From Acidobacteriota bacterium (GTDB lineage Bacteria > Acidobacteriota > Terriglobia > Terriglobales > Acidobacteriaceae), in contig PJLO01000006.1 of assembly GCA_003010405.1 (NCBI GenBank), forward strand, positions 62,001 through 126,000: 64,000 nt of DNA, read 5' to 3'. The notes below the pieces were generated by a model. It did no database searches. It saw only the letters and a list, made by a program, of their open reading frames with translations, and was not told the origin of the DNA. Made by a program: the position numbers and the translations under genes. Numbering within the stretch: position 1 is the first letter of the stretch; each line of letters begins with the position of its first letter. Shown piece by piece: positions 1-9,116 of this stretch.

Positions 1-2
1 AG

Positions 3-596
3 GACATCACCGATTACACGGAAAACGAGTTGGAGCACATTCGCAAGAAGGTCACCATGGTCTTCCAGAACGGGGCGCTGTTTGACTCTCTGAGCGTGGG
101 TGAAAATGTTGCTTTTCCTTTACGGGAGCGGGGAGACCTCAGCGAGTCGCAGATTTATGAAATTGTCGACGGATTGCTGCAGATGATGAACGTTGGTGAA
201 TACCGCGACCAACTGCCTTCCGACCTGTCGACCGGAATGAAACGCTCTGTGGCAATTGCTCGCGCGCTGGCCGCGCAGCCCGAGGCGATTCTGTACGATG
301 AGCCAACCACAATGGTGGACCCCCTGACGGCTCACTTACTAGGCGACCTGATCAAAAAATTGAAGTATCAGCTGAAGCTCACCAGCATTGTGGTCACGCA
401 CGATATGGCGCTGGCAAAGAAGGTGGCTGACAGAATCGTATTCCTGCATGAGGGGCGGGTCGTTTTCTTTGGTACAGCGGCAGAGATGGAACAGTCCGAT
501 CTGCAGATTGTGCGGAAGTTTCTCGTCCTGGATTCGTTGGACCTGGGCTATTGGCGGAACAGAAACGATAGCCGGCCTCCGTTGATCTGCGAATAA
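3..596 (+). CDS. MlaF-like ABC transporter ATP-binding protein (5' partial)
   Basis: ATPase subunit of an Mla-type phospholipid/ABC transporter that would work with an MlaE permease and MlaD substrate-binding protein at the inner membrane. The reading frame is open from base 3, so the start and Walker A lie upstream of the window. Visible are the Q-loop stretch VFQNGALFDSLSVGENVAF, which is typical of the MlaF/Ttg2A family, the signature LSTGMKRSVAIARAL, Walker B AILYDEPT and the H-loop VVTHD. The signature reads LSTGM where LSGGM is usual, and the segment after Walker B reads TTMVDP where TTGLDP is usual. It converges on ribE across a terminator hairpin. Family assignment is strong; the substrate is inferred from the family only. 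Confidence 0.9.
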   Translation, partial: DITDYTENELEHIRKKVTMVFQNGALFDSLSVGENVAFPLRERGDLSESQIYEIVDGLLQMMNVGEYRDQLPSDLSTGMKRSVAIARALAAQPEAILYDEPTTMVDPLTAHLLGDLIKKLKYQLKLTSIVVTHDMALAKKVADRIVFLHEGRVVFFGTAAEMEQSDLQIVRKFLVLDSLDLGYWRNRNDSRPPLICE

Positions 597-611
597 TTCA
601 ACGTTCAAAAC

Positions 612-644
612 AAAGAGCGCAGAGACCTTATCTCCGCGCTCCAC
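612..644 (-). terminator. Terminator hairpin between convergent mlaF-like gene and ribE
   Basis: GAGCGC-a-GAGA pairs with TCTC-c-GCGCTC around a five-base loop (615-641), interrupted by one mismatch. On the minus strand the stem is followed by a T-rich run (TTTGTTTTG), so it best serves the ribE transcript. It may act in both directions. Confidence 0.7.
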
Positions 645-667
645 TGCTGCTGAGATTTTGAGAACTG

Positions 668-1309
668 TCAGAAGCCTTTTGCCACGAGTGATGTTGCGTC
701 CAGTCCCGTCTGGCGATCCCTGGCGGTCCACTTTTCCAGGTACTTGGCAACAATGTCGGTTTCAATATTGACGGGGTCGCCGTGCTTGAGAGTGCCCAGA
801 TTTGTGCACTCGATAGTGTGCGGAATTATAGCGATCGAACAGCGCATGCCGTCGAGTTTTGCGACCGTCAGGCTGATACCCTCTATCGCAATCGAGCCCT
901 TAAACACGAGATACTTTTCGAGTTCGGCAGTGACCTGGACATGGAGCCAGAAACCGTCGGAGTCGCCTATGCGCTCAAGAGCCTCGAAACGTCCGATTCC
1001 GTCGACGTGGCCTTGCACGATGTGGCCTCCAAGGCGGCCATGCGCGGCCAGAGGAAGTTCAAGGTTGACTTTGGCTCCGGGATGAATGCGCGAGAACGAA
1101 GTCCGAGTCCAGGTCTCGGGAGCGAGATCGGCGGCAAACGAATTGGGCGTGATGTCGAGCGCGGTTAAGCACACGCCGCTCACAGCGCAACTGTCCCCTG
1201 TATGCAGTTCCTTGGTTACGTTCTGCGCCTCAATTACGATGCGGCGGTTCTCTCCATTTTGATCGATTCGTGCAATGCGTCCGACTTCTTCGATAATTCC
1301 AGTGAACAT
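668..1309 (-). CDS. ribE: Riboflavin synthase, alpha chain
   Basis: Catalyses dismutation of two 6,7-dimethyl-8-ribityllumazine molecules to riboflavin, the last step of the pathway. The protein has 213 residues, normal for the family. It begins MFTGIIEEVGRI, the conserved N-terminus, and shows two lumazine-binding barrels: residues about 1-97, then about 98-195 beginning near GGHIVQGHVDGIG. It is the last gene of a close-packed minus-strand run, 13 bases after ribD, so the deaminase/reductase and the synthase are probably cotranscribed. The lumazine synthase and ribAB genes are not in the window. Confidence 0.95.
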   Translation of the reverse strand: MFTGIIEEVGRIARIDQNGENRRIVIEAQNVTKELHTGDSCAVSGVCLTALDITPNSFAADLAPETWTRTSFSRIHPGAKVNLELPLAAHGRLGGHIVQGHVDGIGRFEALERIGDSDGFWLHVQVTAELEKYLVFKGSIAIEGISLTVAKLDGMRCSIAIIPHTIECTNLGTLKHGDPVNIETDIVAKYLEKWTARDRQTGLDATSLVAKGF

Positions 1310-1322
1310 AATGTAAGTTTCC

Positions 1323-2483
1323 TCAGCCCCGTGGCCGGAGTGGTTGATATGGATCGCGCAAATAACCTTCTACTGCAAAGTCCTCTCCAAAACGCTGGAC
1401 TAATATATTGGAAGGACGCAGTTCGATGTTCGGTGGCAACCCGTTCTGTCCAGAGAGCCAGGGCACGGTGTTTACTGGACCGAAAATTTGCGGAGCGTAA
1501 AAGATCATGAGCTTATCTACAAGCTGTGCACGAAGACATGCCCAATTGACGGCGGCCCCGCCCTCTACCAGCAAGCTGGTGATCTGATCCGCTCCCAGCA
1601 TTTTTAAAACGCGATACAGATCAGGACGCCCTTCGTGGGGGAGCTGTTCGATGCACGGACACCTCTTTTCGATTTCAACCTGTTCAACACGCACGCCGCG
1701 AGCCTCCAGTGCCCGGCGTTTGTTCTCTTCTGCAAAAGAACAGAAGACAACGACGTCGTGCTGTGCCGTTTCAACCACACGAGAGCTCAGCGGCAGACGC
1801 AGGCGCGAGTCGAGAATCACACGCAGCAGAGGACGGCGGCGCGGAAGCCCGCTGCGGTCTGTGAGCAGCGGGTCATCTGCAATAACGGTGCCGACTCCGA
1901 CCATTATCGCATCTGAGGCATGGCGCATTTCATGCACGCGGCGGCGCGAAGTTGCTCCGGTGATGTATGTCGGAATTGGGGATCCGGCAATCTTTCCGTC
2001 GAGCGACATTGCAGCCTTGAGAGTTACAAAAGGCAGCCCTGTGCGAATATATTGCGCAAAGCTCTCGTTTAGACGCCTGGCCTCTGCTTCCAGAATTCCC
2101 GTCTCGACCCTGATCCCAGCCGCCCGCAGCCTTTTAAATCCCCTTCCCGCAACCAGCGGATTGGGGTCTTCCATGCAGCAGACTACGCGCGCGATTCCTG
2201 CGGCGATGACTGCTTCGGCGCAGGGACCGGTGCGCCCGGAGTGCGAGCAGGGCTCCAGGTTGAGGTAGAGTGTGTTGCCGCGCGCCAGTGGCCCCGCTTG
2301 CTCTATAGCCAGTACTTCAGCGTGCTTTCGCTCGGAGTAGATGTGTGTGCCGCTGCCCACAACGAGCCCGTTCTCATCGACAATGACAGCGCCTACGAGC
2401 GGGTTAGGCGAGGCTAGCCCGTGTCCTCGCGCTGCCAGTTCCAGAGCCTGCCTTAGAAATTGTTCGTCCGCAGAATTAGCCAT
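1323..2483 (-). CDS. ribD: Bifunctional riboflavin deaminase/reductase RibD
   Basis: Converts the pyrimidine from GTP cyclohydrolase II by deamination and then reduction in riboflavin synthesis. The protein has 386 residues in two domains. The N-terminal zinc deaminase (about 1-145) has HAEVLAI and PCSHSGRTGPC, which supply the zinc ligands and catalytic Glu. The C-terminal NADPH reductase (from about residue 150) begins near FVTLKAAMSLDGKIA. It starts five bases after the ftsY stop and lies 13 bases before ribE. Nothing unusual was seen. Confidence 0.95.
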   Translation of the reverse strand: MANSADEQFLRQALELAARGHGLASPNPLVGAVIVDENGLVVGSGTHIYSERKHAEVLAIEQAGPLARGNTLYLNLEPCSHSGRTGPCAEAVIAAGIARVVCCMEDPNPLVAGRGFKRLRAAGIRVETGILEAEARRLNESFAQYIRTGLPFVTLKAAMSLDGKIAGSPIPTYITGATSRRRVHEMRHASDAIMVGVGTVIADDPLLTDRSGLPRRRPLLRVILDSRLRLPLSSRVVETAQHDVVVFCSFAEENKRRALEARGVRVEQVEIEKRCPCIEQLPHEGRPDLYRVLKMLGADQITSLLVEGGAAVNWACLRAQLVDKLMIFYAPQIFGPVNTVPWLSGQNGLPPNIELRPSNILVQRFGEDFAVEGYLRDPYQPLRPRG

Positions 2484-2488
2484 GTGGT

Positions 2489-3454
2489 CTACGCAAACAG
2501 CGAATCGACAAAGTCGACTGCGCTGAAGGGAATGAGGTCCGATTGTTTTTCTCCCACGCCAACATAGCGCACAGGCAGATTCATTTCGCGCGAAATAGCG
2601 ACCACAACGCCCCCCTTGGCTGTCCCGTCCAGTTTCGTGAGCACAATCCCGGTCACGCCCGCTGCTTCGGTGAAGACCTTGGCCTGTTGCAGGCCATTCT
2701 GTCCTGTCGTGGCGTCCATCACCAGCAGAGTCTCATGGGGAGCGCCGGGAACGACGCGCTGTGCCGTGCGGCACATTTTTTCGAGCTCGGCCATCAGATT
2801 CTGTTTGGTGTGCAGGCGTCCTGCGGTGTCCACAATCACGTAGTCGGTGTTGCGCGCCTTGGCTGCTTGCAAGGCATCGAAGAGTACGGCTGAGGGATCG
2901 CCTCCGGGCTTTGTTTTTATGACCTCGGTGCCGGTGCGTTCGCCCCAGATCTCGAGCTGTTCGATTGCAGCGGCTCGAAAAGTGTCCGCAGCAGCCAGCA
3001 GGACGGTTTTGCCCTGTGCTCGCAGCGTGTTTGCAAGCTTGCCGATGGTTGTCGTCTTGCCTACGCCGTTAACGCCGACGACCAGAATTACCTCCGGAGG
3101 ATCGGCCACAACCTTGACCTTGCTGTCGGCCGCGCGATTCAGGATGGCGAGCAGTTCGTCCTTGAGCACGCGCTTGAGTTCGCCTGTGTCGCCTATCTGC
3201 TTGCGATCGACCTTTTCACGCATGGCGGTCAGCACTTCGCGTGTGGTTGCAGACCCTAGGTCGGCAGAGATGAGGGTAGCTTCGAGATCGTCGAGCGTGT
3301 CGGCGTCGATTTCCTTGCGGAAACTGACAACTTCCTCAATGCGGTCCGTGAGGTTCTCGCGGGTACGCGTAACCGCCTGCTTCATTCGCTCGAAGAACGA
3401 TGTTTTCTTTTCTTCTTCGGGCTGGTCGGCCCTTCCAAATAAACTCTGAATCAT
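2489..3454 (-). CDS. ftsY: Signal recognition particle receptor FtsY
   Basis: SRP receptor GTPase that docks ribosome-nascent-chain/SRP complexes at the inner membrane. The NG domain is complete: [15 protein letters not shown] (G1), [16 protein letters not shown] (G3) and [10 protein letters not shown] (G4). The acidic A domain of enterobacterial FtsY is essentially missing; only a short charged N-terminal stretch precedes the N domain, as in many non-enteric bacteria. I chose the ATG at 3454 (321 residues) because GAAGGCGGA lies just upstream. A GTG at 3478 would add eight residues. It is flanked closely by gpsA and ribD in the same run. Confidence 0.95.
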   Translation of the reverse strand: MIQSLFGRADQPEEEKKTSFFERMKQAVTRTRENLTDRIEEVVSFRKEIDADTLDDLEATLISADLGSATTREVLTAMREKVDRKQIGDTGELKRVLKDELLAILNRAADSKVKVVADPPEVILVVGVNGVGKTTTIGKLANTLRAQGKTVLLAAADTFRAAAIEQLEIWGERTGTEVIKTKPGGDPSAVLFDALQAAKARNTDYVIVDTAGRLHTKQNLMAELEKMCRTAQRVVPGAPHETLLVMDATTGQNGLQQAKVFTEAAGVTGIVLTKLDGTAKGGVVVAISREMNLPVRYVGVGEKQSDLIPFSAVDFVDSLFA

Positions 3455-3507
3455 TCCGCCTTCAATTATAACGAGCACCGCCGAAAGGCGATGCCGCGCA
3501 AAGCTCT

Positions 3508-4530
3508 TTAGAATGCAGTTTCATGTGTGAGCGGACGGTTCATCAGGTCGCGCATGGCTTCGCGGGGATTCTTTCCCTGGTGAAGGACAGCGTGTATCTG
3601 CTCAGTGATCGGCATCTCCACGCCTACTCTTTGGGCCAGCCCGACAGTTGCATTGGTGGTTATTACGCCCTCCGCAACCATGCCGTGCATCTCTGCAATG
3701 ATCTCATCCAGTTTGCGACCGCGTCCCAGTTTCACGCCAACACTGCGATTTCGAGACAGTCCGCCGGTGCAGGTCAGAACCAGGTCTCCCAGTCCTGAGA
3801 GCCCCGCCATGGTTTCGGCGCGCCCACCGCAGGCGATGGCCAGGCGGGTAATCTCGGCAAGTCCGCGCGTGATGAGTCCGGCCACCGTGTTATGACCGAA
3901 GCCCAGACCGTCGACTACTCCTGCTGCAATAGCAATGACGTTTTTGACCGAGCCGCCCAGTTCCAGGCCGACTACATCGTCGCTGCGATAAAGCCGGAAG
4001 GTGGAATCGCTGAAAAGCTCCTGAACCTGCACGGAGAGATCGGAATCCGCGGAAGCAACGGCAATTGTCGTAGGGAAGCCCTTGGCTACCTCACGGGCAA
4101 AGGTCGGTCCACTGATCGCGCACAAGCGTGGCTGAAAGCTGCCTTCTCCATGAGTGAGCACGTCCGTGACAACCTCAGTCATTCGCAGCAGGGAGTCGTT
4201 TTCGATTCCCTTGGTTGCCGAGACCAGCAGCATGTCCCGATGAAGCAGCGGCTTCATCTGGCTCCAGACGCGCCGTGCATGGTGAGAGGGCATGACGCTG
4301 AGTACGACATCAGCGCCCGTAATCGCCTCGGCGAGACTCTGCGTGACCTTGACGCCCTCCGGAATCGGGCAACCGTCGAGGAACAGTTTGTTGACGTGGG
4401 TGGCGCGGATCGATTCGACCACTTCCTTTTCATAGGCCCAAAGCGTGATGCTGTGCGAGCCTTTTCGCGCAAGCGCGATGGACAGCGCCGTGCCCCAGGC
4501 TCCGGCGCCTATAACTGCGATTCTTGCCAT
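3508..4530 (-). CDS. gpsA: Glycerol-3-phosphate dehydrogenase [NAD(P)+]
   Basis: Reduces dihydroxyacetone phosphate to sn-glycerol-3-phosphate for phospholipid synthesis. The protein has 340 residues. The Rossmann motif is GAGAWGTALSIAL at the N-terminus; the middle has ISGPTFAREVAKGFPT, the catalytic lysine region GSVKNVIAIAAGV, and the C-terminal substrate region GLSGLGDLVLTCTG with SRNRSVG. It begins six bases after plsY, whose product consumes its product, so the pair forms a phospholipid-precursor module. Confidence 0.96.
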   Translation of the reverse strand: MARIAVIGAGAWGTALSIALARKGSHSITLWAYEKEVVESIRATHVNKLFLDGCPIPEGVKVTQSLAEAITGADVVLSVMPSHHARRVWSQMKPLLHRDMLLVSATKGIENDSLLRMTEVVTDVLTHGEGSFQPRLCAISGPTFAREVAKGFPTTIAVASADSDLSVQVQELFSDSTFRLYRSDDVVGLELGGSVKNVIAIAAGVVDGLGFGHNTVAGLITRGLAEITRLAIACGGRAETMAGLSGLGDLVLTCTGGLSRNRSVGVKLGRGRKLDEIIAEMHGMVAEGVITTNATVGLAQRVGVEMPITEQIHAVLHQGKNPREAMRDLMNRPLTHETAF

Positions 4531-4536
4531 GAAATA

Positions 4537-5172
4537 CTATGCCTTTCTTGCCCCAAAACGATTTTCTTTGCCCGCCAGCAAACGTCCGATGTTTTGGTGG
4601 TGGCGGACGATAACGAGTAGTGCGACAGCCGCGCACATGGCAAGTGCCGGAGCGGGAAACATTTCCCGCTGAAGCAGCCAAAGCGCAACTGGAAACATTG
4701 CTGCGCCGAGAATCGAGCCGAGCGATACGTAGCGAGTGAAGAACACGATGACGAGAAATAACACCAAGGGAATCAGCACAACCTTGGGCGCGAGAGCGAG
4801 GAAAACACCAAGTCCTGTCGCGACTCCCTTGCCGCCCTTAAATCTCAGCCAAACTGGAAACATGTGGCCGAGAACGGCCAACAGCGCGGCAAAGGCCGCT
4901 AGCGTGTGAAGTTGTCCCGGGCTCGATTGCTGTGTCCACGGCAGCGCAAGTACCAGGAAAACCGGCAGCCATCCTTTCAATGCGTCAAGCACGAGCGTGG
5001 AGATCGCCAGAGCTTTTCCGCCGGTGCGGGCAACGTTGGTAGCGCCAATGTTGCCGCTCCCAATCGACCGCACATCGATGCCCTGGAAGACACGTACTAG
5101 AAGATAGCCAAAAGGGATCGAGCCTAGAAGATAGGAGCAGACCGCAACGGTGATCAAAGTCGGGTAGTTCAT
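4537..5172 (-). CDS. plsY: Glycerol-3-phosphate acyltransferase PlsY
   Basis: Membrane enzyme that transfers the acyl group of acyl-phosphate to glycerol-3-phosphate, giving lysophosphatidic acid. The 211-residue hydrophobic protein shows the three family motifs: LGSIPFGYLLVR, GSGNIGATNVARTGGK and FKGGKGVATGLGV. About five membrane segments are visible. It is six bases upstream of gpsA in transcription order and 21 bases after thpR. The matching plsX is not in the window. Confidence 0.95.
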   Translation of the reverse strand: MNYPTLITVAVCSYLLGSIPFGYLLVRVFQGIDVRSIGSGNIGATNVARTGGKALAISTLVLDALKGWLPVFLVLALPWTQQSSPGQLHTLAAFAALLAVLGHMFPVWLRFKGGKGVATGLGVFLALAPKVVLIPLVLFLVIVFFTRYVSLGSILGAAMFPVALWLLQREMFPAPALAMCAAVALLVIVRHHQNIGRLLAGKENRFGARKA

Positions 5173-5193
5173 CTAATGTCCTGACAGGTGCGC

Positions 5194-5769
5194 TCAGTTA
5201 GCCAATTTGTAGCCTTCGAGCTTATAGTAGCTCGGCCCGCTGGACGACAGCTTGCTTTCATATAAGAAGAATTCTTGAGCCGTCATTGTACCGAACTCTG
5301 GCTCCGGACTCGAAGCAACAATTCGGGCAAGTTGCGCAAATGCCGCAGGTGACCGTTCCTGACTTTGCGAACGTGGCCTGCCCGAACCATTTCGCGCCAG
5401 CGTGAGATGCGGACTGAATTCGCGCTCTTGCGGAAAGCCGAGCGTTTCAAGTGTCATGCCGATGCCATGGGCGAGCTCGGCCAGTGCGGAAGGGGCTTGA
5501 ATCCCTGCCCAGAACACTCGGGGTGCCCGCGCGCTGGGAAAGAATCCCACTTTACTAACCGTGAGGTCAAAGGCAGCCGCGCGAACCTTGCGCAGTTGTT
5601 CACGCACTGCTCTTTCGTTCTGAACCTCGCCGAGGAACTTTAGCGTGATGTGATACGTGTTGCGGCCGACAAAGCGTACTCCTGGCAGCTTTGGCTGAAG
5701 CGCGCGTACGTAGTCGGCCAGCCGTTGTTGGATTGCTTCGTCGATGTCCAGAGCAACAAAAAGGCGCAT
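5194..5769 (-). CDS. thpR: RNA 2',3'-cyclic phosphodiesterase (2H family)
   Basis: Member of the 2H phosphoesterase (LigT/ThpR) family, which opens 2',3'-cyclic phosphates on RNA. The 191-residue protein has both catalytic HxTx motifs: YHITLKFLGEV near residue 40 and FSPHLTLAR in the middle of the chain. It starts MRLFVALDIDE, the usual N-terminus. Its start is three bases after the cinA stop, a common pairing in bacteria. The physiological substrate is not known from sequence. Confidence 0.92.
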   Translation of the reverse strand: MRLFVALDIDEAIQQRLADYVRALQPKLPGVRFVGRNTYHITLKFLGEVQNERAVREQLRKVRAAAFDLTVSKVGFFPSARAPRVFWAGIQAPSALAELAHGIGMTLETLGFPQEREFSPHLTLARNGSGRPRSQSQERSPAAFAQLARIVASSPEPEFGTMTAQEFFLYESKLSSSGPSYYKLEGYKLAN

Positions 5770-5772
5770 AGG

Positions 5773-7017
5773 TTATCGGAGCTTGCGGCGCAAAAGATCG
5801 AGCGCCAGCTGTGTGGCAAACCAGCGAATACGTTCGCGTCCGCCGGGGAATATACGGTCAACAACTTCGGTATGCTTGCCGTCCGCCAGTGCAACATACA
5901 CCAGCCCCACCGGGCGCTCAGATGTGCCGCCGCTTGGACCGGCAACGCCGGTAATGCCAATGCCGAACGTCGTCTTGCAGCGCTGACGGATACCTTCAGC
6001 GAGTGCCGCTGCCACGGAATGGCTCACCGCGCCATCGCTCTTCAGGAGCTGGGGCGGCACTCCACAGAAGTCTTGCTTCAACTGGTCGGAATAAACAAGT
6101 GCTCCGCCCATGAAATAACGTGAGGAACCGCTGATGCGCGTAATGCGCTCGGCCAACAAACCTCCCGTGCAGCTCTCGGCTACTGACAGGGTCGCACCGC
6201 GCATCTGGAGAAAGTACGCGACAATCTGTTCGAGCGATTCGCCGGTGCAGGAGAAGATCTCTTCTGTAAACTCGTCTTCAAGGAGCGAAGCCAGCTCATC
6301 GACGCGCGTCTCAGCTTCTTCCTGTGTTGCGCCCCGTGTCTTGAGGTGAAATTGCACTTCGCCAGGGCTGGCCAGAACCGTTGTCTCGATGTCACTGAAC
6401 TGCTTGTAAATCTTTGCCGCGCGCTGGTCAGCCGCGGGTTCCGAGACCATCGCAAGTTTTAGCTCGCAGGTAGCGATATGCTCTTCCGGTAATACTTGCT
6501 TGAGGCGATCGAAACAGTGATCGTTGAACATTCCCTCGATTTCGATGGGAGGGCCAGGGAGGAGAATGACAATCCGGCGCTGGCCTTCATAAACCGTATC
6601 GATCCACTGCCCGGGGGCAGAGCCGCGCGAGTTCTTCAATATCTCGGCGCCTTCAATGTAGTCGGCCTGTTTTACGTGGTTTTCCGAAACGCGCATACGC
6701 ATAGCTGCGGCGCTGGTATAGAGAGCGGTTACCATCTCGTGGTCGCGGCGCAACTCCCGTCCAAGCGCCTGGGCGACGCACTCGCGCGTGAGATCATCCT
6801 CGGTAGGCCCGAGACCTCCGGAAAAAATCACGATTTGAGCACGGGTGAGTGCGATGCGGCTCGCCTGCAGAAGATGCTCCAGGCGGTCGCCAACAATGGT
6901 CTTAAAGATAACTTCCACGCCAAGCTCGTTGAGACGTTTGGTCAGGAACAGGGAATTAGTGTCCTGGCGAAAAGGGGTCAAGAGCTCGGAACCGATGGCT
7001 ATGATTTCAGCATTCAC
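5773..7017 (-). CDS. cinA: CinA-like protein (NMN amidohydrolase)
   Basis: Two-domain protein of 414 residues. The N-terminal MoaB/MogA-like domain (about 1-170) has FSGGLGPTEDDLT. The C-terminal nicotinamide-nucleotide amidase domain (from about 255) has VAESCTGGLLAERI and GIGITGVAGPSGGT. The second domain deamidates NMN to NaMN in NAD recycling. It starts with GTG at 7017 and heads the minus-strand run that ends with ribE. It is divergent from the Rrf2-cydAB operon across about 200 bases. Confidence 0.94.
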   Translation of the reverse strand: MNAEIIAIGSELLTPFRQDTNSLFLTKRLNELGVEVIFKTIVGDRLEHLLQASRIALTRAQIVIFSGGLGPTEDDLTRECVAQALGRELRRDHEMVTALYTSAAAMRMRVSENHVKQADYIEGAEILKNSRGSAPGQWIDTVYEGQRRIVILLPGPPIEIEGMFNDHCFDRLKQVLPEEHIATCELKLAMVSEPAADQRAAKIYKQFSDIETTVLASPGEVQFHLKTRGATQEEAETRVDELASLLEDEFTEEIFSCTGESLEQIVAYFLQMRGATLSVAESCTGGLLAERITRISGSSRYFMGGALVYSDQLKQDFCGVPPQLLKSDGAVSHSVAAALAEGIRQRCKTTFGIGITGVAGPSGGTSERPVGLVYVALADGKHTEVVDRIFPGGRERIRWFATQLALDLLRRKLR

Positions 7018-7112
7018 GATTTATCAGTGTAACCTGTCGCCCGGCGTTTTCAGTAGATCGGCGTGCTTCATTTGTGTCGACCGAGGACGGAAGCCCATCG
7101 AAATTTGGAACA

Positions 7113-7128
7113 CGTGACGCAGCTCACA
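7113..7128. promoter_or_regulatory. Crp/Fnr-family palindrome upstream of rrf2-cydAB
   Basis: CGTGA-N6-TCACA is a near-perfect match to the Crp-type consensus TGTGA-N6-TCACA. It lies between the divergent cinA and rrf2 genes, 86 bases before the rrf2 start. A second short inverted repeat, AACAA-TG-TTGTT, follows at about 7129-7140. A Crp/Fnr-type activator of a high-affinity oxidase would make sense, but the regulator is inferred. Confidence 0.5.
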
Positions 7129-7213
7129 AACAATGTTGTTCTGTGTCACGGAGGAGATCCGAAAAATGCAATAACTTGGGCGCGGACTAAAAGGGTCCAA
7201 TTTGTCCTTACTT

Positions 7214-7711
7214 ATGCAGCTTACCCGTGCCGCCGACTATGCCGTTCGCGTAATGATCCACCTGGCCAGCCAGCCTGAGGGAGCGGTCGTTCCCAAGGCA
7301 GTCTTAGCCAGGGAGGCCGAAGCGCCTGAGAGCTTTCTTTCCAAAATTCTCCAGTCACTCGCACGTGCGGGATTTATTCAAACCCGGCGGGGAGTTGTCG
7401 GTGGGTTTTCGCTTCTGCCTCGTGGTGCGCGGGCTTCGTTGCTCGATGTTGTCGAGACGATCGACGGGCCTATCGCTCTCAATGTTTGTGTCGCTTCGGA
7501 TGCGGATTGCCACCGCTCTGCCGGATGCCCAGCGCACGCGGTATGGGCGCGGGCGCAGTCGGCAATGCTGTCCGTACTGCGCGAAGCAAAGATCGCGGAG
7601 ATGGTTTCCGCACCTCAAAGCGACACCGCTGGACAGGGTGAGCTGCAACTTAACCCAACACCTCCGAAGTCTGCTCCTAACGGAGCGGAAGGCGTGGCTA
7701 AAAAGAAATAA
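7214..7711 (+). CDS. Rrf2-family transcriptional regulator
   Basis: Winged-helix DNA-binding protein of the Rrf2/IscR/NsrR family, 165 residues. The N-terminus MQLTRAADYAVRVMIHLA is family-typical, and the helix-turn-helix covers about residues 25-65. Three cysteines follow in a C-x6-C-x5-C arrangement (CVASDADCHRSAGC), which suggests an iron-sulphur cluster sensing O2, NO or redox state. The ATG at 7214 is preferred to an upstream TTG (7202) because the conserved N-terminus begins there. The C-terminal 30 residues are poorly conserved and lysine/proline-rich. It lies 26 bases before cydA, so it probably controls the bd oxidase operon. Confidence 0.92.
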   Translation: MQLTRAADYAVRVMIHLASQPEGAVVPKAVLAREAEAPESFLSKILQSLARAGFIQTRRGVVGGFSLLPRGARASLLDVVETIDGPIALNVCVASDADCHRSAGCPAHAVWARAQSAMLSVLREAKIAEMVSAPQSDTAGQGELQLNPTPPKSAPNGAEGVAKKK

Positions 7712-7737
7712 AAATAACGAAATGAGTGGGGTGGCTT

Positions 7738-9114
7738 ATGGACTCCGCCGTACTGATTCATCGACTACATTTCGCATTTACTGTCACATTCCATTACCTG
7801 TTTCCCCAACTGACCATGGGATTGGCTCCGCTTATTGTGGCGCTGAAAACCATCGGCCTGTGGAAGAACGATGAGCGCTACAACAAAGCTGCTCGTTTCT
7901 GGGCAAAGATCTTCGGCATCAGTTTCATCTTTGGCGTGGTCACTGGCATTCCGATGGAATTTCAGTTCGGAACCAACTGGTCGCATTTCTCGAAGTTTGC
8001 CGGTGGCGTGATTGGACAAACGCTGGCGATGGAGGGCGTTTTTGCCTTCTTTCTTGAGTCAGCCTTCCTCGGCCTCTTTCTTTATGGAGAGCGGCGACTG
8101 GGCAAGGTCGCGCATTGGTGGGCAGGCATGGCCGTCTTTCTCGGCTCCTGGCTGTCGGGTTACTTCATTATAGCCACGGATGCCTGGATGCAGCATCCCG
8201 TGGGCTACCAGACGGCGGCGGACGGATCGGTGACTCTGAGCAGTTTTTGGGGGTTGCTGCTGAATCCGTGGGCGCTCTGGCAGTATGCGCACAATATGGC
8301 CGGCGCGGCTGTCACGGGTGCTTTTGTGATGGCGGCAGTCGGAGCCTTCTACCTCCTGAGTGAGAAGTACGTCGAGCAGGGCAAGATCTACGTGAAGATG
8401 GGCGTGCTTTCCGGGATCTTCTTCTCGCTGCTGCTGATTGGACCAACTGGCGACGGGCAGGGGAAGAACCTTGCAAAGTATCAACCGGCGGCATTGGCTG
8501 CAATGGAGGCCCACTTCGATACCAGTACGGCCGGCCTCGTTATTCTTGGCCAGCCCAACGTGGAGACAAAGAGCATCGACAATCCGCTTGTGGTTCCCAA
8601 GGCTCTCAGTTTCTTAGTCAACCGCGATTGGAATTCGCCGGTGACTGGGTTGAGTTCGTTTCCTCAGTCGGAGTGGCCCACGAACATCTCGCTGCTTTAT
8701 TACTCCTACCACATCATGGTTGGCCTGGGCACCATCTTCATGGCTATAACGCTGATGTGCGGTGTGCAGTTATGGCGCAAGAAGTTATATGAGACCAAAT
8801 GGTTGCTCTGGACCTTGATGCTGAGCTTCCCGCTACCCTACATCGCCAACACGGCCGGATGGATGACCGCCGAAATCGGACGCCAGCCGTATCTTGTCTA
8901 CGGCCTCATGCGCACGATTGACGGATTCTCGAAGTCGGTATCAGCAGCGAATGCCTGGTTCACGCTGCTCGGCTTTCTCGGTATGTACACTTTGCTTTCA
9001 ATTCTCTTTCTGTTCCTGATTCAGCGCGAGATCGATCATGGACCGGAAAAAGCTGAGACGGTTGTGCCCGCTCCGTTCAAGAGCGGAGATGCTACTGCCG
9101 CGGGGAGGAACTAA
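7738..9114 (+). CDS. cydA: Cytochrome bd ubiquinol oxidase subunit I
   Basis: Haem-binding subunit of the bd-type terminal oxidase in the inner membrane; it oxidises quinol and reduces O2 with high affinity. With the ATG at 7738 the protein has 458 residues and H19 falls at the position of the haem b595 ligand of E. coli CydA. A purine-rich GAGTGGGGTGG lies just upstream of this ATG, so the GTG at 7726 is less likely. Conserved segments include GQTLAMEGVFAFFLES and GRQPYLVYGLMRT, where Y replaces the usual W. About nine membrane helices are present. It is two bases from cydB. Confidence 0.97.
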   Translation: MDSAVLIHRLHFAFTVTFHYLFPQLTMGLAPLIVALKTIGLWKNDERYNKAARFWAKIFGISFIFGVVTGIPMEFQFGTNWSHFSKFAGGVIGQTLAMEGVFAFFLESAFLGLFLYGERRLGKVAHWWAGMAVFLGSWLSGYFIIATDAWMQHPVGYQTAADGSVTLSSFWGLLLNPWALWQYAHNMAGAAVTGAFVMAAVGAFYLLSEKYVEQGKIYVKMGVLSGIFFSLLLIGPTGDGQGKNLAKYQPAALAAMEAHFDTSTAGLVILGQPNVETKSIDNPLVVPKALSFLVNRDWNSPVTGLSSFPQSEWPTNISLLYYSYHIMVGLGTIFMAITLMCGVQLWRKKLYETKWLLWTLMLSFPLPYIANTAGWMTAEIGRQPYLVYGLMRTIDGFSKSVSAANAWFTLLGFLGMYTLLSILFLFLIQREIDHGPEKAETVVPAPFKSGDATAAGRN

Positions 9115-9116
9115 TC

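Noticed and set aside
3892..4620. Long plus-strand open frame (242 codons) opposite gpsA
   Set aside because: It is antisense to a clear gpsA gene with full motifs and has no recognisable protein features.
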